This document shows, piece after piece, positions 27,161 through 36,541 of a DNA stretch of 64,000 nt. The notes below the pieces were generated by a model. The model worked only from the letters and a program-made list of their open reading frames with translations, had not been told where the DNA came from and searched no databases. The DNA comes from Sporosarcina sp. P33 (GTDB lineage: Bacteria; Bacillota; Bacilli; Bacillales_A; Planococcaceae), in assembly GCF_002077155.1 (NCBI RefSeq), contig NZ_CP015027.1, positions 1,652,501 through 1,716,500 on the forward strand, written 5' to 3'. Position 1 is the first letter of the stretch, and each line of letters opens with the position of its first letter. The translations under genes were made by a program, and so were the position numbers.

Positions 27161-27182
27161 ACATTTACAGGAGGTCATTAGC

Positions 27183-28562
27183 ATGTTTCCTATTAAGGCG
27201 ATCCATACCCCGACAGTTAAGGCGTCTGTTATTCTGACAGTGCTTATAGTGGCAATGATCAGTGTCAGCATCGTCAAATTTGATTCTGTTCCGCATGTGC
27301 CGATTTTATTCGCTATTTTGTTGTTGTTTGGTTATGGTTTATGGAAGAGAATCTCGTATAAGGATTTAGAGAGAGGACTGGTTGACGGGGCAAGTGCCGG
27401 CATGAGCGCAGTGTTTCTGTTCTTCTTCATCGGCGTGCTCGTCAGCAGCTGGATGATGGGCGGGACGATTCCTACATTGATTTACGGCGGCCTTCAGATC
27501 ATAACTCCGGCCTACTTTTATGCGATTGTATTCATCGTCACAGCAATTATCGGCCTATCAGTCGGCAGTTCTCTGACAACGGTCGCTACAATCGGTGTTG
27601 CGTTCATCAGCATGGCTTCCATACTGGAACTTTCGCTTCCTATTGCGGCTGGCGCAATCGTATCGGGTGCATTTTTTGGCGACAAGATGTCTCCCCTTTC
27701 GGATACGACGAACATGGCGTCTTCTATTGTCGGCGTAGATTTATTTGAACATATTCGCAATATGGGCTGGACGACCTTTCCCGCATTCCTGATCTCACTT
27801 CTCTTATTTGGCGTATTGTCCCCTGACGTTACATCGGGAGACTTTGCGACGATTGAGAAATATAGCGAGGCGCTGCTGGGTACGAATTTGATTCATTGGT
27901 ATACGCTCATTCCCGTGGCTGTGCTTATTATATTAACTTTCGTTAAAGTACCGGCCATTTTGACATTAGCTGTCAGCGCGCTGTCGGCCATTATCATCGC
28001 CTACATTCACACGTTTTATGGCGTGTCCGAAGTGTTAGCTATTTTATTCAGCGGCTACGAAGGTTCGACAGGCGTGGAAGTTGTGGATGCGTTACTGTCA
28101 CGCAGCGACGGTATGGAAGGTATGATGTTCACAATTTCACTTGTCTTGCTTGCACTCAGTATGGGCGGCATGCTATTCACGTTAGGAATTGTGCAGTGCC
28201 TGCTCGCAAAAATTGAGAGTGCACTGCGGAAAGTTTCTTCAGTCATTTTGACTTCCGCACTCACCGCAATCGGCATCAACGTATTGATTGGCGAGCAGTA
28301 TTTATCCATTCTATTGACCGGACAGGCGTTTCAGTCAAGCTATGAAAAAGTCGGCCTGGCCAATAAAAACTTAAGCCGGGTAATGGAAGACGCGGGCACC
28401 GTGATCAACCCCCTCGTACCGTGGAGTGTGGCGGGGATTTTCATCACTTCTGTACTCGACGTCCCGACAATTGCGTATTTGCCGTTTGCATTCTTTTGTT
28501 TATTGAGCCCGATTCTGACGGTATTGTTCGGGTATTTAGGAAAGACTCTGACACGGATTTAA
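27183..28562 (+). CDS. nhaC: Na+/H+ antiporter NhaC
   Basis: The 459-aa protein starts at ATG 27183 after ACAGGAGG. It has NhaC-type motifs (GASAGMSAVFLFFFIGVLVSSWM, FFGDKMSPLSDTTNMASS and the C-terminal AGTVINPLVPW). It exchanges intracellular Na+ for H+ and supports pH and sodium homeostasis. The upstream terminator suggests leader-level control. Confidence 0.9.
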   Translation: MFPIKAIHTPTVKASVILTVLIVAMISVSIVKFDSVPHVPILFAILLLFGYGLWKRISYKDLERGLVDGASAGMSAVFLFFFIGVLVSSWMMGGTIPTLIYGGLQIITPAYFYAIVFIVTAIIGLSVGSSLTTVATIGVAFISMASILELSLPIAAGAIVSGAFFGDKMSPLSDTTNMASSIVGVDLFEHIRNMGWTTFPAFLISLLLFGVLSPDVTSGDFATIEKYSEALLGTNLIHWYTLIPVAVLIILTFVKVPAILTLAVSALSAIIIAYIHTFYGVSEVLAILFSGYEGSTGVEVVDALLSRSDGMEGMMFTISLVLLALSMGGMLFTLGIVQCLLAKIESALRKVSSVILTSALTAIGINVLIGEQYLSILLTGQAFQSSYEKVGLANKNLSRVMEDAGTVINPLVPWSVAGIFITSVLDVPTIAYLPFAFFCLLSPILTVLFGYLGKTLTRI

Positions 28563-28568
28563 ATAGTG

Positions 28569-29519
28569 TCAGGACATAATAATATCTTCCTGCTGCTGAT
28601 CAAGCCGCCGGATTTCCTCTTTGGAAGCGGCACGCTTTCTTTCAAGCTGGTCCTGTATACGACGGACATCTTGCATGACGGCGTGCAGCTTCTTTTTTGC
28701 GTCCGTAATACGTGTGTGGACCATCCAATCAGAAAAAATATTATCAAAAAACACATCGGTAAATGTAAAGATATCGTTTTTATTTATCTGGAATGATTCC
28801 GTTGCGGCATCCTGAACGTCCATGAGTTCTGTCTCATAATGGCGCAAAGCACGCTGCGCTTGATGGACGAGGTCATCAGAACTGTTAATTTCCGAGTATT
28901 TCAGTGCTGAAACAAACAGTCCGCCGCCGAGAAACGTATCCCACATTGACATCCCCTCTGCTGAATCCAGTTTTTTCATAGCGCCTGCCAATGCATGTTC
29001 AGCCTTTTTTCCGGCTTCTAATGCTTCATCAATTTCACGCAGCATCGAATACACACGCACACGGTCATCCGCTATTTTCTGCAGTGTCTGATTGGACACC
29101 GAGTCATTCAAGCGAATCCACCCTTCTTTTTCTTTAAGGAAATCTTCCCAATCCTCGTGAATGTGCGTATAGCTGGGATCCTTCAGTTGCTTTCGCAGCT
29201 GATCCGCTTCCCTTTCCAAATCAATCACATGCTTTTCAGCCTCATTAAACTTCAGCTCCGCTTCTGCTGCTTCTTCAATCTCCTTTTTCATTTTTTCATC
29301 CCACGTTCCCGTCCATTCGCTGATCATCTTCGCAAATGAAAACTTGCCGAGCTTCACAACATCTTGCTGCTCTTTCGTTAACTGGCGATGAAACTGGTCA
29401 CGCTCCTGTTTCATAGCCGTCAGCCTGTGGCTTGTTTGTTCCAAACGTTTCTTCAAACGGCGCTGTTTTACACGCTTTTCTTGTAAACTATGTTGTCGTT
29501 CCAGAATATCTTGGCGCAT
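28569..29519 (-). CDS. Uncharacterised coiled-coil protein
   Basis: The 316-aa protein is rich in Glu, Lys, Arg and Gln. Heptad-like coiled coils cover about residues 1-70, 80-110 and 270-310. A glycine-containing hydrophobic patch (WDTFLGGGLFVSALKY) sits near residue 195 and may be a membrane-touching or packing element. No signal peptide or catalytic motif is visible. It is monocistronic and convergent with nhaC. I do not recognise a function. Confidence 0.7.
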   Translation of the reverse strand: MRQDILERQHSLQEKRVKQRRLKKRLEQTSHRLTAMKQERDQFHRQLTKEQQDVVKLGKFSFAKMISEWTGTWDEKMKKEIEEAAEAELKFNEAEKHVIDLEREADQLRKQLKDPSYTHIHEDWEDFLKEKEGWIRLNDSVSNQTLQKIADDRVRVYSMLREIDEALEAGKKAEHALAGAMKKLDSAEGMSMWDTFLGGGLFVSALKYSEINSSDDLVHQAQRALRHYETELMDVQDAATESFQINKNDIFTFTDVFFDNIFSDWMVHTRITDAKKKLHAVMQDVRRIQDQLERKRAASKEEIRRLDQQQEDIIMS

Positions 29520-29639
29520 GTCTCCTCACTCCTTTTGTTCATTTACGATAATCCTTTGACTAAGGATTCATTATTTTCATACATAATACATACAGTTCGC
29601 TCCATGCTATATGAAAATGCATGGAAGGACGTGACTACT

Positions 29640-30251
29640 ATGGATTATGATTCGATCTGGAAAGTGGTGCTTATTATCGTAGCAGGTATTGTCCTTTTAC
29701 ATATTTCAGGACGTAAATCTATTTCACAGATGACGGTCGGTCAGACAGTGCTGATGATTGCTGTAGGAACATTGCTCATTCAGCCGATAGCCAATAAAAA
29801 CCTATGGGAGACACTGCTGCTGGCTTTAATTTTAGTGCTGACACTTTTCGTATTTGAAGTGCTGGCGTTAAAGTGGAACTTTTTTGAAGGCTTATTGCGG
29901 GGAAGGTCAAAAGTAGTAATTGAAAGCGGTGTTTTAAAAGTCAATACTATGAAAAAGTTGCGCTTAACTGTAGATGAATTGGAGATGCACTTACGGCAAA
30001 ACGGCATTGAACGAATAGACGATGTCAAATGGGCCACTATCGAAATGAGCGGACAACTGGGATATATATTGGCCGACCGTAAGCAATATGCGACAAAAGA
30101 AGACGTCGAACGGCTTCAGCTGACATTACAGGAAATGAGCAAACAGCTAGGACTTGACGTATCGTTTGAATCTCCCCCTTCCATTACGAAACAATCCACT
30201 CTTTTTACTGAAATTGAACATCCCGTGCCTGCGCCCCCTTCTTTAGAATAA
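29640..30251 (+). CDS. DUF421 family membrane protein (YetF/YdfR-like)
   Basis: The 203-aa protein starts at ATG 29640 (MDYDSIW). Three hydrophobic helices come first, and RKSISQMTVGQTVLMIAVGTLL is the family signature. The cytoplasmic domain follows (LRLTVDELEMHLRQNGIERIDDVKWATIE). YetF-type proteins have been linked to spore germination or membrane functions, but the biochemical role is unclear. The Pro-rich tail is poorly conserved. Confidence 0.85.
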   Translation: MDYDSIWKVVLIIVAGIVLLHISGRKSISQMTVGQTVLMIAVGTLLIQPIANKNLWETLLLALILVLTLFVFEVLALKWNFFEGLLRGRSKVVIESGVLKVNTMKKLRLTVDELEMHLRQNGIERIDDVKWATIEMSGQLGYILADRKQYATKEDVERLQLTLQEMSKQLGLDVSFESPPSITKQSTLFTEIEHPVPAPPSLE

Positions 30252-30320
30252 AAGTTTAAGAAACGGGTCAACAGGGGAAGTTAATACTAACAACTCTAAA
30301 ACCGGGAGGAAGAAAAACAT

Positions 30321-30440
30321 ATGATTAGATTTATAAAAACATTAATAAAATGGGGAACAGTGTTATATCCCGTCATAAAAACCATTATGAATGAAAAGAA
30401 GAAAAAACAAGCATATTCAACCGTTAAGTCACGCAGATAG
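30321..30440 (+). CDS. 39-aa basic small protein
   Basis: ATG 30321 is preceded by GGGAGG at ideal spacing. The product has an amphipathic, largely hydrophobic N-terminal half (MIRFIKTLIKWGTVLYPVI) and a Lys-rich tail ending in KSR. A stable GCCGGCG/CGCCGGC hairpin follows. It resembles short membrane-associated proteins annotated as hypothetical in Bacillales. Function is unknown. Confidence 0.65.
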   Translation: MIRFIKTLIKWGTVLYPVIKTIMNEKKKKQAYSTVKSRR

Positions 30441-30451
30441 TGACTCCTGAA

Positions 30452-30485
30452 AAGCAGCCGGCGAATATTTATCCGCCGGCCGCTT
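30452..30485 (+). terminator. GC-rich hairpin after the 39-aa gene
   Basis: GCCGGCG and CGCCGGC pair around a 9-12-nt AT-rich loop. The following sequence is not T-rich, so termination efficiency is uncertain. Confidence 0.5.
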
Positions 30486-30659
30486 CACTCATCGTAATAA
30501 AAAAATTAAATTTATTTTATAATATGGGTTTATTTTTCTGTGGAAAAGAGTATACTAGGTTATGAGGATTTTTTTCTGACCTCTTTTTTCCTCAGTCAGT
30601 TTGATCCCCAAACAAAAAGCTCCGGGTACAATCATTACCTATGGAGGAGAATGTAACAC

Positions 30660-31256
30660 ATGCATTGGTACAACAAATTGAAAGAGTATTTTCCAATCGA
30701 AGAGATGAAGTCACGAGAACATATGGAGACATTATTAACTGATAAAGGCAATGTCTACTACAAGGAAGAAGGACCGAAGCACGTTTTGATGTACGTGGAA
30801 ACGGATGATTTTGTTTTCGTAGACTATCTTTTCGTATCTTCAGCAGCACGCGGTGAAGGATTAGGAAAAAAACTGCTGGATTCGTTGAAAACCAAAAACA
30901 AACCGATCCTACTGGAAGTTGAACCAGTTGATGAATCGGAACCGGATACTGAAAAACGATTGAAATTCTATGCGCGAGAAGAGTTCTCGCATGCACAGAA
31001 AATCGGCTATAACCGCCGTTCATTAGCAACTGGAGAACAAACAATCCTCGAAATTCTATACTGGGCACCCCCGCAGTCTTCAAAAGCGGATGAACAAGAA
31101 GTATTCAACGCGATGAAAACAACCTACGAAGAAATTCACACCTACAAAGACCAAGATTTCTATGGAGATTCATATGATCCAACTGAAAAAGTTCTGCAAT
31201 ACCAAGCAGAACCAAAACAGAATATCTTAGAACCATTCACAAAAGTGAGTGTCTGA
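30660..31256 (+). CDS. GNAT-family N-acetyltransferase
   Basis: The 198-aa product starts at ATG 30660 behind GGAGG. The acetyl-CoA-binding motif A is visible as VDYLFVSSAARGEGLGKKLLDSL (about residues 54-76), fitting the RxxGxG/A pattern. The C-terminal third is acidic and family-specific. The acceptor substrate is not known. Confidence 0.82.
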   Translation: MHWYNKLKEYFPIEEMKSREHMETLLTDKGNVYYKEEGPKHVLMYVETDDFVFVDYLFVSSAARGEGLGKKLLDSLKTKNKPILLEVEPVDESEPDTEKRLKFYAREEFSHAQKIGYNRRSLATGEQTILEILYWAPPQSSKADEQEVFNAMKTTYEEIHTYKDQDFYGDSYDPTEKVLQYQAEPKQNILEPFTKVSV

Positions 31257-31261
31257 CAGGA

Positions 31262-31289
31262 TGCCGGTCTTTTATAGGCCGGCTTTTTT
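31262..31289 (+). terminator. Terminator of the GNAT gene
   Basis: GCCGG and CCGGC arms around a short AT-rich loop are followed by six T. Confidence 0.8.
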
Positions 31290-31457
31290 GCTGTTATTTT
31301 TCCATGCCCCGCCACATGTAATAAAAAATATTTTTTTGCCGATTGCATACATAACCCATTCCCCATACACTTATCATAGTACGAAATGAATGAATACATT
31401 CCAACGCCAGCATGTGTTCATTCAATGAAATCAACCTTTTGAATTGGAGGACAGCAC

Positions 31458-31685
31458 ATGAATTCAGATATGGAGTTACTGATCGAATACTTGCCGTTTT
31501 TAATTCCGCTCATCATTTTGCAAGTCGGACTGGCAATCTTCTCAGCGGTACACGTTATTCGCCATCCGCAGTACCGGTTCGGCAATCAAGTGATGTGGCT
31601 GTTACTTGTCTTATTGATTCAATTTATCGGTCCATTAATCTATTTTGTTTTTGGGAGAGGGGATCACAATGGTCGTTCAAATTAA
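31458..31685 (+). CDS. yxlE: YxlE-like PLDc_N-domain membrane protein
   Basis: The 75-aa protein has two transmembrane helices and the PLDc_N motif (HPQYRFGNQVMWLLLVLLIQFIGPLIYFVFGR). Its neighbours, an ABC ATPase and permease, reproduce the B. subtilis yxlE-yxlF-yxlG order. There these genes belong to the sigY operon and YxlE affects sigma-Y control. No sigY, yxlC or yxlD is found here. It overlaps yxlF by 17 nt. Confidence 0.82.
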   Translation: MNSDMELLIEYLPFLIPLIILQVGLAIFSAVHVIRHPQYRFGNQVMWLLLVLLIQFIGPLIYFVFGRGDHNGRSN

Positions 31686-32565
31686 TGGTCTCACGAAACG
31701 TTTCGGAGATCACGAAGTGCTGCGGGACATTCATCTTGATATTCCTGAGCACTCAGTCTTTGGTTTTGTAGGAGCGAACGGTGCAGGCAAGACGACGCTG
31801 ATGAAATGTATGCTCGGATTAATCCCATTGAATGCAGGAACCATCACAATTGCAGGGGAGCCCGTGATATTCGGCGAAACCAAATCCAATCGCCATGTTG
31901 GTTATTTGCCGGACGTGCCGGAGTTTTATCCTTTTTACAGCGCATCGCAATATTTAGAACTATGTGCGGTGATTACCGGTATGCCGAAAGACGAAAAACA
32001 AGCACGTATTCGTGAACTATTGCAGCTGGTAGGTCTGGAGGGCACCAATTCACCGATCAGCACGTACTCCAGAGGGATGAAACAGCGCTTGGGCATCGCG
32101 CAGGCTTTATTAAATCGTCCCAAATTGCTTATTTGTGATGAGCCTACTTCCGCTCTGGATCCCGCGGGACGCGCGCAAATTCTCTCCATACTGCAACAGG
32201 CAAAGGCAGAAACGACAGTCTTTTTCTCCACGCATATCGTATCGGATGCCGAACAAATTTGTGATCACGTGGCCATGCTGCATGAAGGGCGTATTATTTT
32301 CCAGGATGAACTCGCCAATCTGAAACAGCAAAACGAAGGCCGGTTCCTTTTTACATTTACCATCCCCGCAGCGGAAGCAATGGAACGTCTTCAGCATCTG
32401 CCTTTTGAAATGACTGTCACAGATGGCCGGCTGGCGGTGAACTTGCCCGACGACAATGCCCGTCTGCTGTTCATGCAGAAACTGACTGCACAGCAAATTC
32501 TCATACAGTCGATGCAGCCTCAAACCCGTTTACTCGAGCAGCTCGTTCTGGAGGTGCTCACATGA
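31669..32565 (+). CDS. yxlF: YxlF-like ABC transporter ATP-binding protein
   Basis: The 298-aa ATPase starts at ATG 31669, preceded by GGGAGAGGGG. Walker A is GANGAGKTT, the signature is YSRGMKQRLG and Walker B is [15 protein letters not shown]-terminal regulatory extension of about 80 residues follows. It pairs with the six-helix permease downstream, the typical export-type arrangement. Substrate unknown. Confidence 0.86.
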   Translation: MVVQINGLTKRFGDHEVLRDIHLDIPEHSVFGFVGANGAGKTTLMKCMLGLIPLNAGTITIAGEPVIFGETKSNRHVGYLPDVPEFYPFYSASQYLELCAVITGMPKDEKQARIRELLQLVGLEGTNSPISTYSRGMKQRLGIAQALLNRPKLLICDEPTSALDPAGRAQILSILQQAKAETTVFFSTHIVSDAEQICDHVAMLHEGRIIFQDELANLKQQNEGRFLFTFTIPAAEAMERLQHLPFEMTVTDGRLAVNLPDDNARLLFMQKLTAQQILIQSMQPQTRLLEQLVLEVLT

Positions 32566-33326
32566 GACAGTGGATCGGTTTTCTTAAAAAGGAATGGGTT
32601 GAAAGCGTGAAAACGTATAAGCTTTTGCTCGTGACCGTCGTATTTTCCATTCTTGGTGTCCTGAATCCTTTTACCGCGAAAATTACTCCGGTCATGATGG
32701 AAAAGCTCATGCCTGAAGGGACAGTGGTCGATTTACCTGATCCGACCGCCCTTGACTCGTGGCTGCAGTTCTATAAAAACGTACCGCAAATGGGATTGAT
32801 TGTGTTTGTTTTACTGTTCAGTACGATGATGTCGAAGGAACTGGAAAAAGGAACGTTAGTCATTTTGCTGACGAAAGGTTTACACCGCAGCACCGTAATT
32901 ACGGCAAAGTTCTTCATGGCACTTTGTTATTGGACATGGGCCATCGCACTTTCATTCAGCATCACTTATGCGTATACCGCTTATTACTGGGATCAAAGCC
33001 AGCTGCATCATCTGCTGTTTGCGGCCAGCTGCCTCTATGTATTCGGCATATTCATACTTGCAGTGACATTATGGGGAAATACGCTGTTTGCCGCTTCGTA
33101 CGGCGGAATCCTCGTTGCATTAATTGCGGTCATTTCATTATTCATCGCAGCGATATTTCCGGCATCTTCATCTTGGAATCCGCTGGAACTATTGAAGGCC
33201 TCTCCACATTTGCTGACTGGCGAGCTTGCGCCCATTGAATTATGGGTTCCTTATACTTTAACAATACTCACTGCGATTTCATTGGTTCTGCTGACTGCAT
33301 CCTATTTCAAACGAAAATTGATTTGA
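32562..33326 (+). CDS. yxlG: YxlG-like ABC transporter permease
   Basis: The 254-aa ABC-2-type permease has about six hydrophobic segments and overlaps yxlF by 4 nt (ATGA). The MSKELEKGTLVILLTKGLHRSTVITAKF region is typical of ABC-2 permeases. It completes the YxlEFG-like module. Confidence 0.85.
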   Translation: MRQWIGFLKKEWVESVKTYKLLLVTVVFSILGVLNPFTAKITPVMMEKLMPEGTVVDLPDPTALDSWLQFYKNVPQMGLIVFVLLFSTMMSKELEKGTLVILLTKGLHRSTVITAKFFMALCYWTWAIALSFSITYAYTAYYWDQSQLHHLLFAASCLYVFGIFILAVTLWGNTLFAASYGGILVALIAVISLFIAAIFPASSSWNPLELLKASPHLLTGELAPIELWVPYTLTILTAISLVLLTASYFKRKLI

Positions 33327-33331
33327 AAGCG

Positions 33332-33404
33332 TTGACAATGGATAAAAAATCATGTAAATTACAAAAGCACGAACGTTATAATATATTTAAATGAAAACAT
33401 TCGC
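33332..33404 (+). promoter_or_regulatory. guaC promoter and possible PurR box
   Basis: TTGACA (33332-33337), 17 nt, and TAAATT (33355-33360) form a good sigma-A promoter. Downstream, CGAAC (33370-33374) and ATTCG (33399-33403) form an inverted pair with about 24-26 nt between cores, similar to the two-armed PurBox bound by Bacillus PurR. guaC is PurR-regulated in B. subtilis. The PurR assignment is weaker than the promoter. Confidence 0.55.
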
Positions 33405-33421
33405 TTATAGAGGTGATACTA

Positions 33422-34405
33422 ATGGAAACAGTATTTGACTACGAAGATATACAGCTAGTCCCGGCAAAATGTGTGGTGGAAAGCCGCTCCGAATGTGATA
33501 CATCCGTTATGTTAGGCGGTCATACGTTCCGTTTACCTGTCGTCCCTGCTAATATGCAGACGATTATCGATGAAAAAATTGCGATTCAATTAGCAGAAGA
33601 AGGCTATTTCTATATAATGCACCGGTTTAACCCGGAAACACGCACAGACTTTATCAAAGCTATGCATGCTCGCGGCTTGATTGCTTCTATCAGTGTCGGC
33701 GTTAAAGAAGAGGAATATGGATTCATCGAACAGCTTGCTATTGATGCATTGGTTCCTGAATTCATTACGATCGACATTGCGCATGGACATTCCAATCAAG
33801 TCATTCGGATGATTGAGCATATTAAAAAGCACCTGCCGATGAGCTTTGTGATCGCCGGCAATGTCGGTACACCAGAAGCTGTGCGAGAATTGGAAAATGC
33901 CGGAGCCGACGCAACAAAGGTTGGCATCGGTCCAGGTAAAGTTTGTATTACGAAAATCAAAACAGGGTTCGGCACAGGCGGCTGGCAGCTGGCAGCTGTA
34001 CGTTTATGTGCAAAAGCCGCTTCCAAACCGATTATTGCCGACGGCGGAATCCGTACGCATGGCGACATCGCAAAATCAGTGCGTTTCGGCGCAAGCATGG
34101 TGATGGTCGGCTCGTTATTTGCTGGTCATGAGGAGTCTCCCGGACAGACTGTAGAGCAGGACGGCCGGTTGTTTAAAGAATACTTCGGTTCTGCGTCTGA
34201 GTTCCAAAAGGGAGAAAAGAAAAACGTAGAAGGCAAGAAAATGTTCGTAGAATACAAAGGCCCGTTAAAAGATACATTAATTGAAATGGAGCAGGATCTG
34301 CAGTCCGCCATTTCCTACTCAGGGGGCAAAACATTGCAGTCTATCCGTAATGTGGATTATGTTATCGTAAAGAATTCAATTTTCAATGGAGATAAAGTGT
34401 TTTAA
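33422..34405 (+). CDS. guaC: GMP reductase
   Basis: The 327-aa enzyme converts GMP to IMP with NADPH, for purine salvage and nucleotide balance. Start ATG 33422 follows AGAGGTG. The IMPDH/GMPR barrel motifs are clear: [30 protein letters not shown], and the catalytic-Cys loop [24 protein letters not shown]. It lacks CBS domains and matches the short bacterial GuaC type. Confidence 0.95.
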   Translation: METVFDYEDIQLVPAKCVVESRSECDTSVMLGGHTFRLPVVPANMQTIIDEKIAIQLAEEGYFYIMHRFNPETRTDFIKAMHARGLIASISVGVKEEEYGFIEQLAIDALVPEFITIDIAHGHSNQVIRMIEHIKKHLPMSFVIAGNVGTPEAVRELENAGADATKVGIGPGKVCITKIKTGFGTGGWQLAAVRLCAKAASKPIIADGGIRTHGDIAKSVRFGASMVMVGSLFAGHEESPGQTVEQDGRLFKEYFGSASEFQKGEKKNVEGKKMFVEYKGPLKDTLIEMEQDLQSAISYSGGKTLQSIRNVDYVIVKNSIFNGDKVF

Positions 34406-34413
34406 CTGCACAT

Positions 34414-34447
34414 AGCCGGCCAGAGATGCATCTCTGGCCGGCTTTTC
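34414..34447 (+). terminator. guaC terminator
   Basis: GCCGGCCAGAGATG forms an almost fully self-complementary stem with CATCTCTGGCCGGC, followed by TTTT. Confidence 0.9.
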
Positions 34448-34557
34448 ATTACGGATGCAGCTATGGCTATTTGTAGAGTAACAGGCGTATGACGTGTAAT
34501 CCCACAACGTCTGAAGTTGCCCGAAAAAAAGAGAGGCAGATTTATGCCCCTCCCGCG

Positions 34558-35331
34558 TTACATCTTCTTCATTTTCTCTCTCGTTCGCACTAAAAAATAT
34601 GCGCTGATCCAGGAAGCGATCGGAATCACCAAGGCAATTCCCATCCCTGCACAGAGTATCAAAATCATTTCGGAGCTGAATATTTTCGAATTCACGATAT
34701 CGCCAATGGAGTATTTAAGATCCTTAAACCAGATGAGCAGTGCAAGGTAGCCCCCGAAAAATGCAAAGAACAGTGTATTCGTATCAGTTCCTAAAATATC
34801 CCGGCCGATTCCGACACCCGATGCAAACAACTCTCTTTTAGTTAGAGCCGGGGAGCGCTTAAAGATTTCATGCATCGAAGAAGCGATGGAAATAGCCACA
34901 TCCATGATGGCCCCAATCGTACTCATGATAATGACCGACGCGCCAATTTTTACAAAGTCCACGCCGATATACAGAGATAACCCTGCAATCGCCTCTTCCT
35001 CCTCTTCACCGAACCCTTGAATCATCAGCTTTTGCGAAACAATTACGATGAAGAATAACAGAATGCTAATAGTAATCATCGTCGAAATGAAAGCAATCAT
35101 GGTTTTACTGTTTACTTCATTGATATAAAACAAACTGATGCAGCCAATAACTATGCTCGCAATAAATGTGATCAGAATTGGATTGGCGTTTGCATCCAGC
35201 ATGAAAAACATTGTGAAGAAGACCACGCCAAAATTTAAAAACAATGAAAAGAATGACCTGGCCCCGCTTTTACCTCCAACCCACACCATCAAAACGAGTA
35301 AAATGACCGCGAGCCACACTAATACATTCAT
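34558..35331 (-). CDS. YibE/F-family membrane protein, second of pair
   Basis: The 257-aa protein has about seven transmembrane segments. The YibE/F signature GAIMDVAISIASSMHEI is followed by a DILGTDTNTLFFAFFG segment. The ATG overlaps the stop of the upstream paralogue by 4 nt. The family is of unknown function; the pair probably forms a heteromeric membrane complex. Confidence 0.82.
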   Translation of the reverse strand: MNVLVWLAVILLVLMVWVGGKSGARSFFSLFLNFGVVFFTMFFMLDANANPILITFIASIVIGCISLFYINEVNSKTMIAFISTMITISILLFFIVIVSQKLMIQGFGEEEEEAIAGLSLYIGVDFVKIGASVIIMSTIGAIMDVAISIASSMHEIFKRSPALTKRELFASGVGIGRDILGTDTNTLFFAFFGGYLALLIWFKDLKYSIGDIVNSKIFSSEMILILCAGMGIALVIPIASWISAYFLVRTREKMKKM

Positions 35332-36461
35332 ACTCTCGCCCTCTTTCGCTCAATAAAGAAGATGGCGGTGTACAGACCGATTGGAATGGTCAGAACAATT
35401 CCGATTCCGCCGGCCAAAGCGCGGGCTAATTCAAGCGACAGATTCATCGAAAGCGTAAACCCGACCGGTGATGCATTTTTCAAGTATAAAATCAGCATCG
35501 GAATCGAACCGCTGATGTAGGCGAAGAACAGAATGCTCGTGATCGTGCCCATAATATCCTTGCCAATGTCTATTCCAGAAGCCCTTAGATCTTTGACAGA
35601 GATTGAACGGTCTCTTTCATACAGCACGAACATGGACGACGACATTGTAATCGCCACATCCATAATAGCGCCCAATGAACCGATAAACAGCCCTGCCATG
35701 AAAATTGTATGATAAGGCCTGGTCAAAAACTGCATTTCTTCATAACGCAAGCCATTTCCCGAAGTTATCCATATCACAATGGCCGTAATGGACAAAGAGG
35801 CCGCTGTCGCAATCAGCGTGGCTGCAATTGCCGCATATGTTTTTTCAGTACGGCCGCTGACCAATATGAGCGAAATGGCAGTGAATAACACAATACAGAT
35901 GCCGCAGACTACTAACAAACTGACATCATAATATTTCACATAAATGTCCAAAGCAAATGACAGCAAGAGGACATTGATGATAAAACTGACAATCGCCAGC
36001 AGCCCCTGCTTATGCCCTACGATCAGTAAGGTAAAAATAAAGATCCAGGCTACGACGACTACATACTTGTCACGTTTTACATCCGTAATGCTTCCTGCAA
36101 GCTTACCTTCTGCAGCTGAGTCAATGGAAACGAACAACTCATTCCCTGCATGGTATTGCTGGTCATATGCCCCTGAAAATGAATACTGATTAGTTAAATG
36201 GATTTCTTGATTCTTTTGGTTGCCATTTTTCATCACAGCTATAATTTGCTGGGTAAACAGCTTGTCTTTATTGCCGTGCATATCTGTGACGTCAGATGAC
36301 TCCACTACTTTTGTGTTGATCACTTCAGCAATGGGGCGATCATAAAACGAATGGTTGTTGCTGACAAACAGAAGTGATGAGATAAAACAAAGTGTCAGGA
36401 CGGAAATCATGACCCACCTAACAGCTGTCATGTTTCTAGTTAGTTGAATAAGTATTTTCAA
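35328..36461 (-). CDS. YibE/F-family membrane protein, first of pair
   Basis: The roughly 377-aa product starts at TTG 36461 (LKILIQLTRN) after GGGAGG. An N-terminal helix is followed by an extracytoplasmic domain (about 35-120) and then seven or so helices. The shared signature is GAIMDVAITMSSSMFVLYER and then DIMGTITSILFFAY. It differs from its downstream paralogue by the extra N-terminal domain. Function unknown. Confidence 0.82.
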   Translation of the reverse strand: MKILIQLTRNMTAVRWVMISVLTLCFISSLLFVSNNHSFYDRPIAEVINTKVVESSDVTDMHGNKDKLFTQQIIAVMKNGNQKNQEIHLTNQYSFSGAYDQQYHAGNELFVSIDSAAEGKLAGSITDVKRDKYVVVVAWIFIFTLLIVGHKQGLLAIVSFIINVLLLSFALDIYVKYYDVSLLVVCGICIVLFTAISLILVSGRTEKTYAAIAATLIATAASLSITAIVIWITSGNGLRYEEMQFLTRPYHTIFMAGLFIGSLGAIMDVAITMSSSMFVLYERDRSISVKDLRASGIDIGKDIMGTITSILFFAYISGSIPMLILYLKNASPVGFTLSMNLSLELARALAGGIGIVLTIPIGLYTAIFFIERKRARV

Positions 36462-36541
36462 GCGAAATCCTCCCAGCACACTTTGGCATCATACATAGTA
36501 TTATCTTACGCCACTTCAGTTTTCACTACAACAGAGGAGAT

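Noticed and set aside
30592..31083. 163-aa frame antisense to the GNAT gene
   Set aside because: Overlaps a GNAT with clear acetyl-CoA motif and strong start; shadow ORF.
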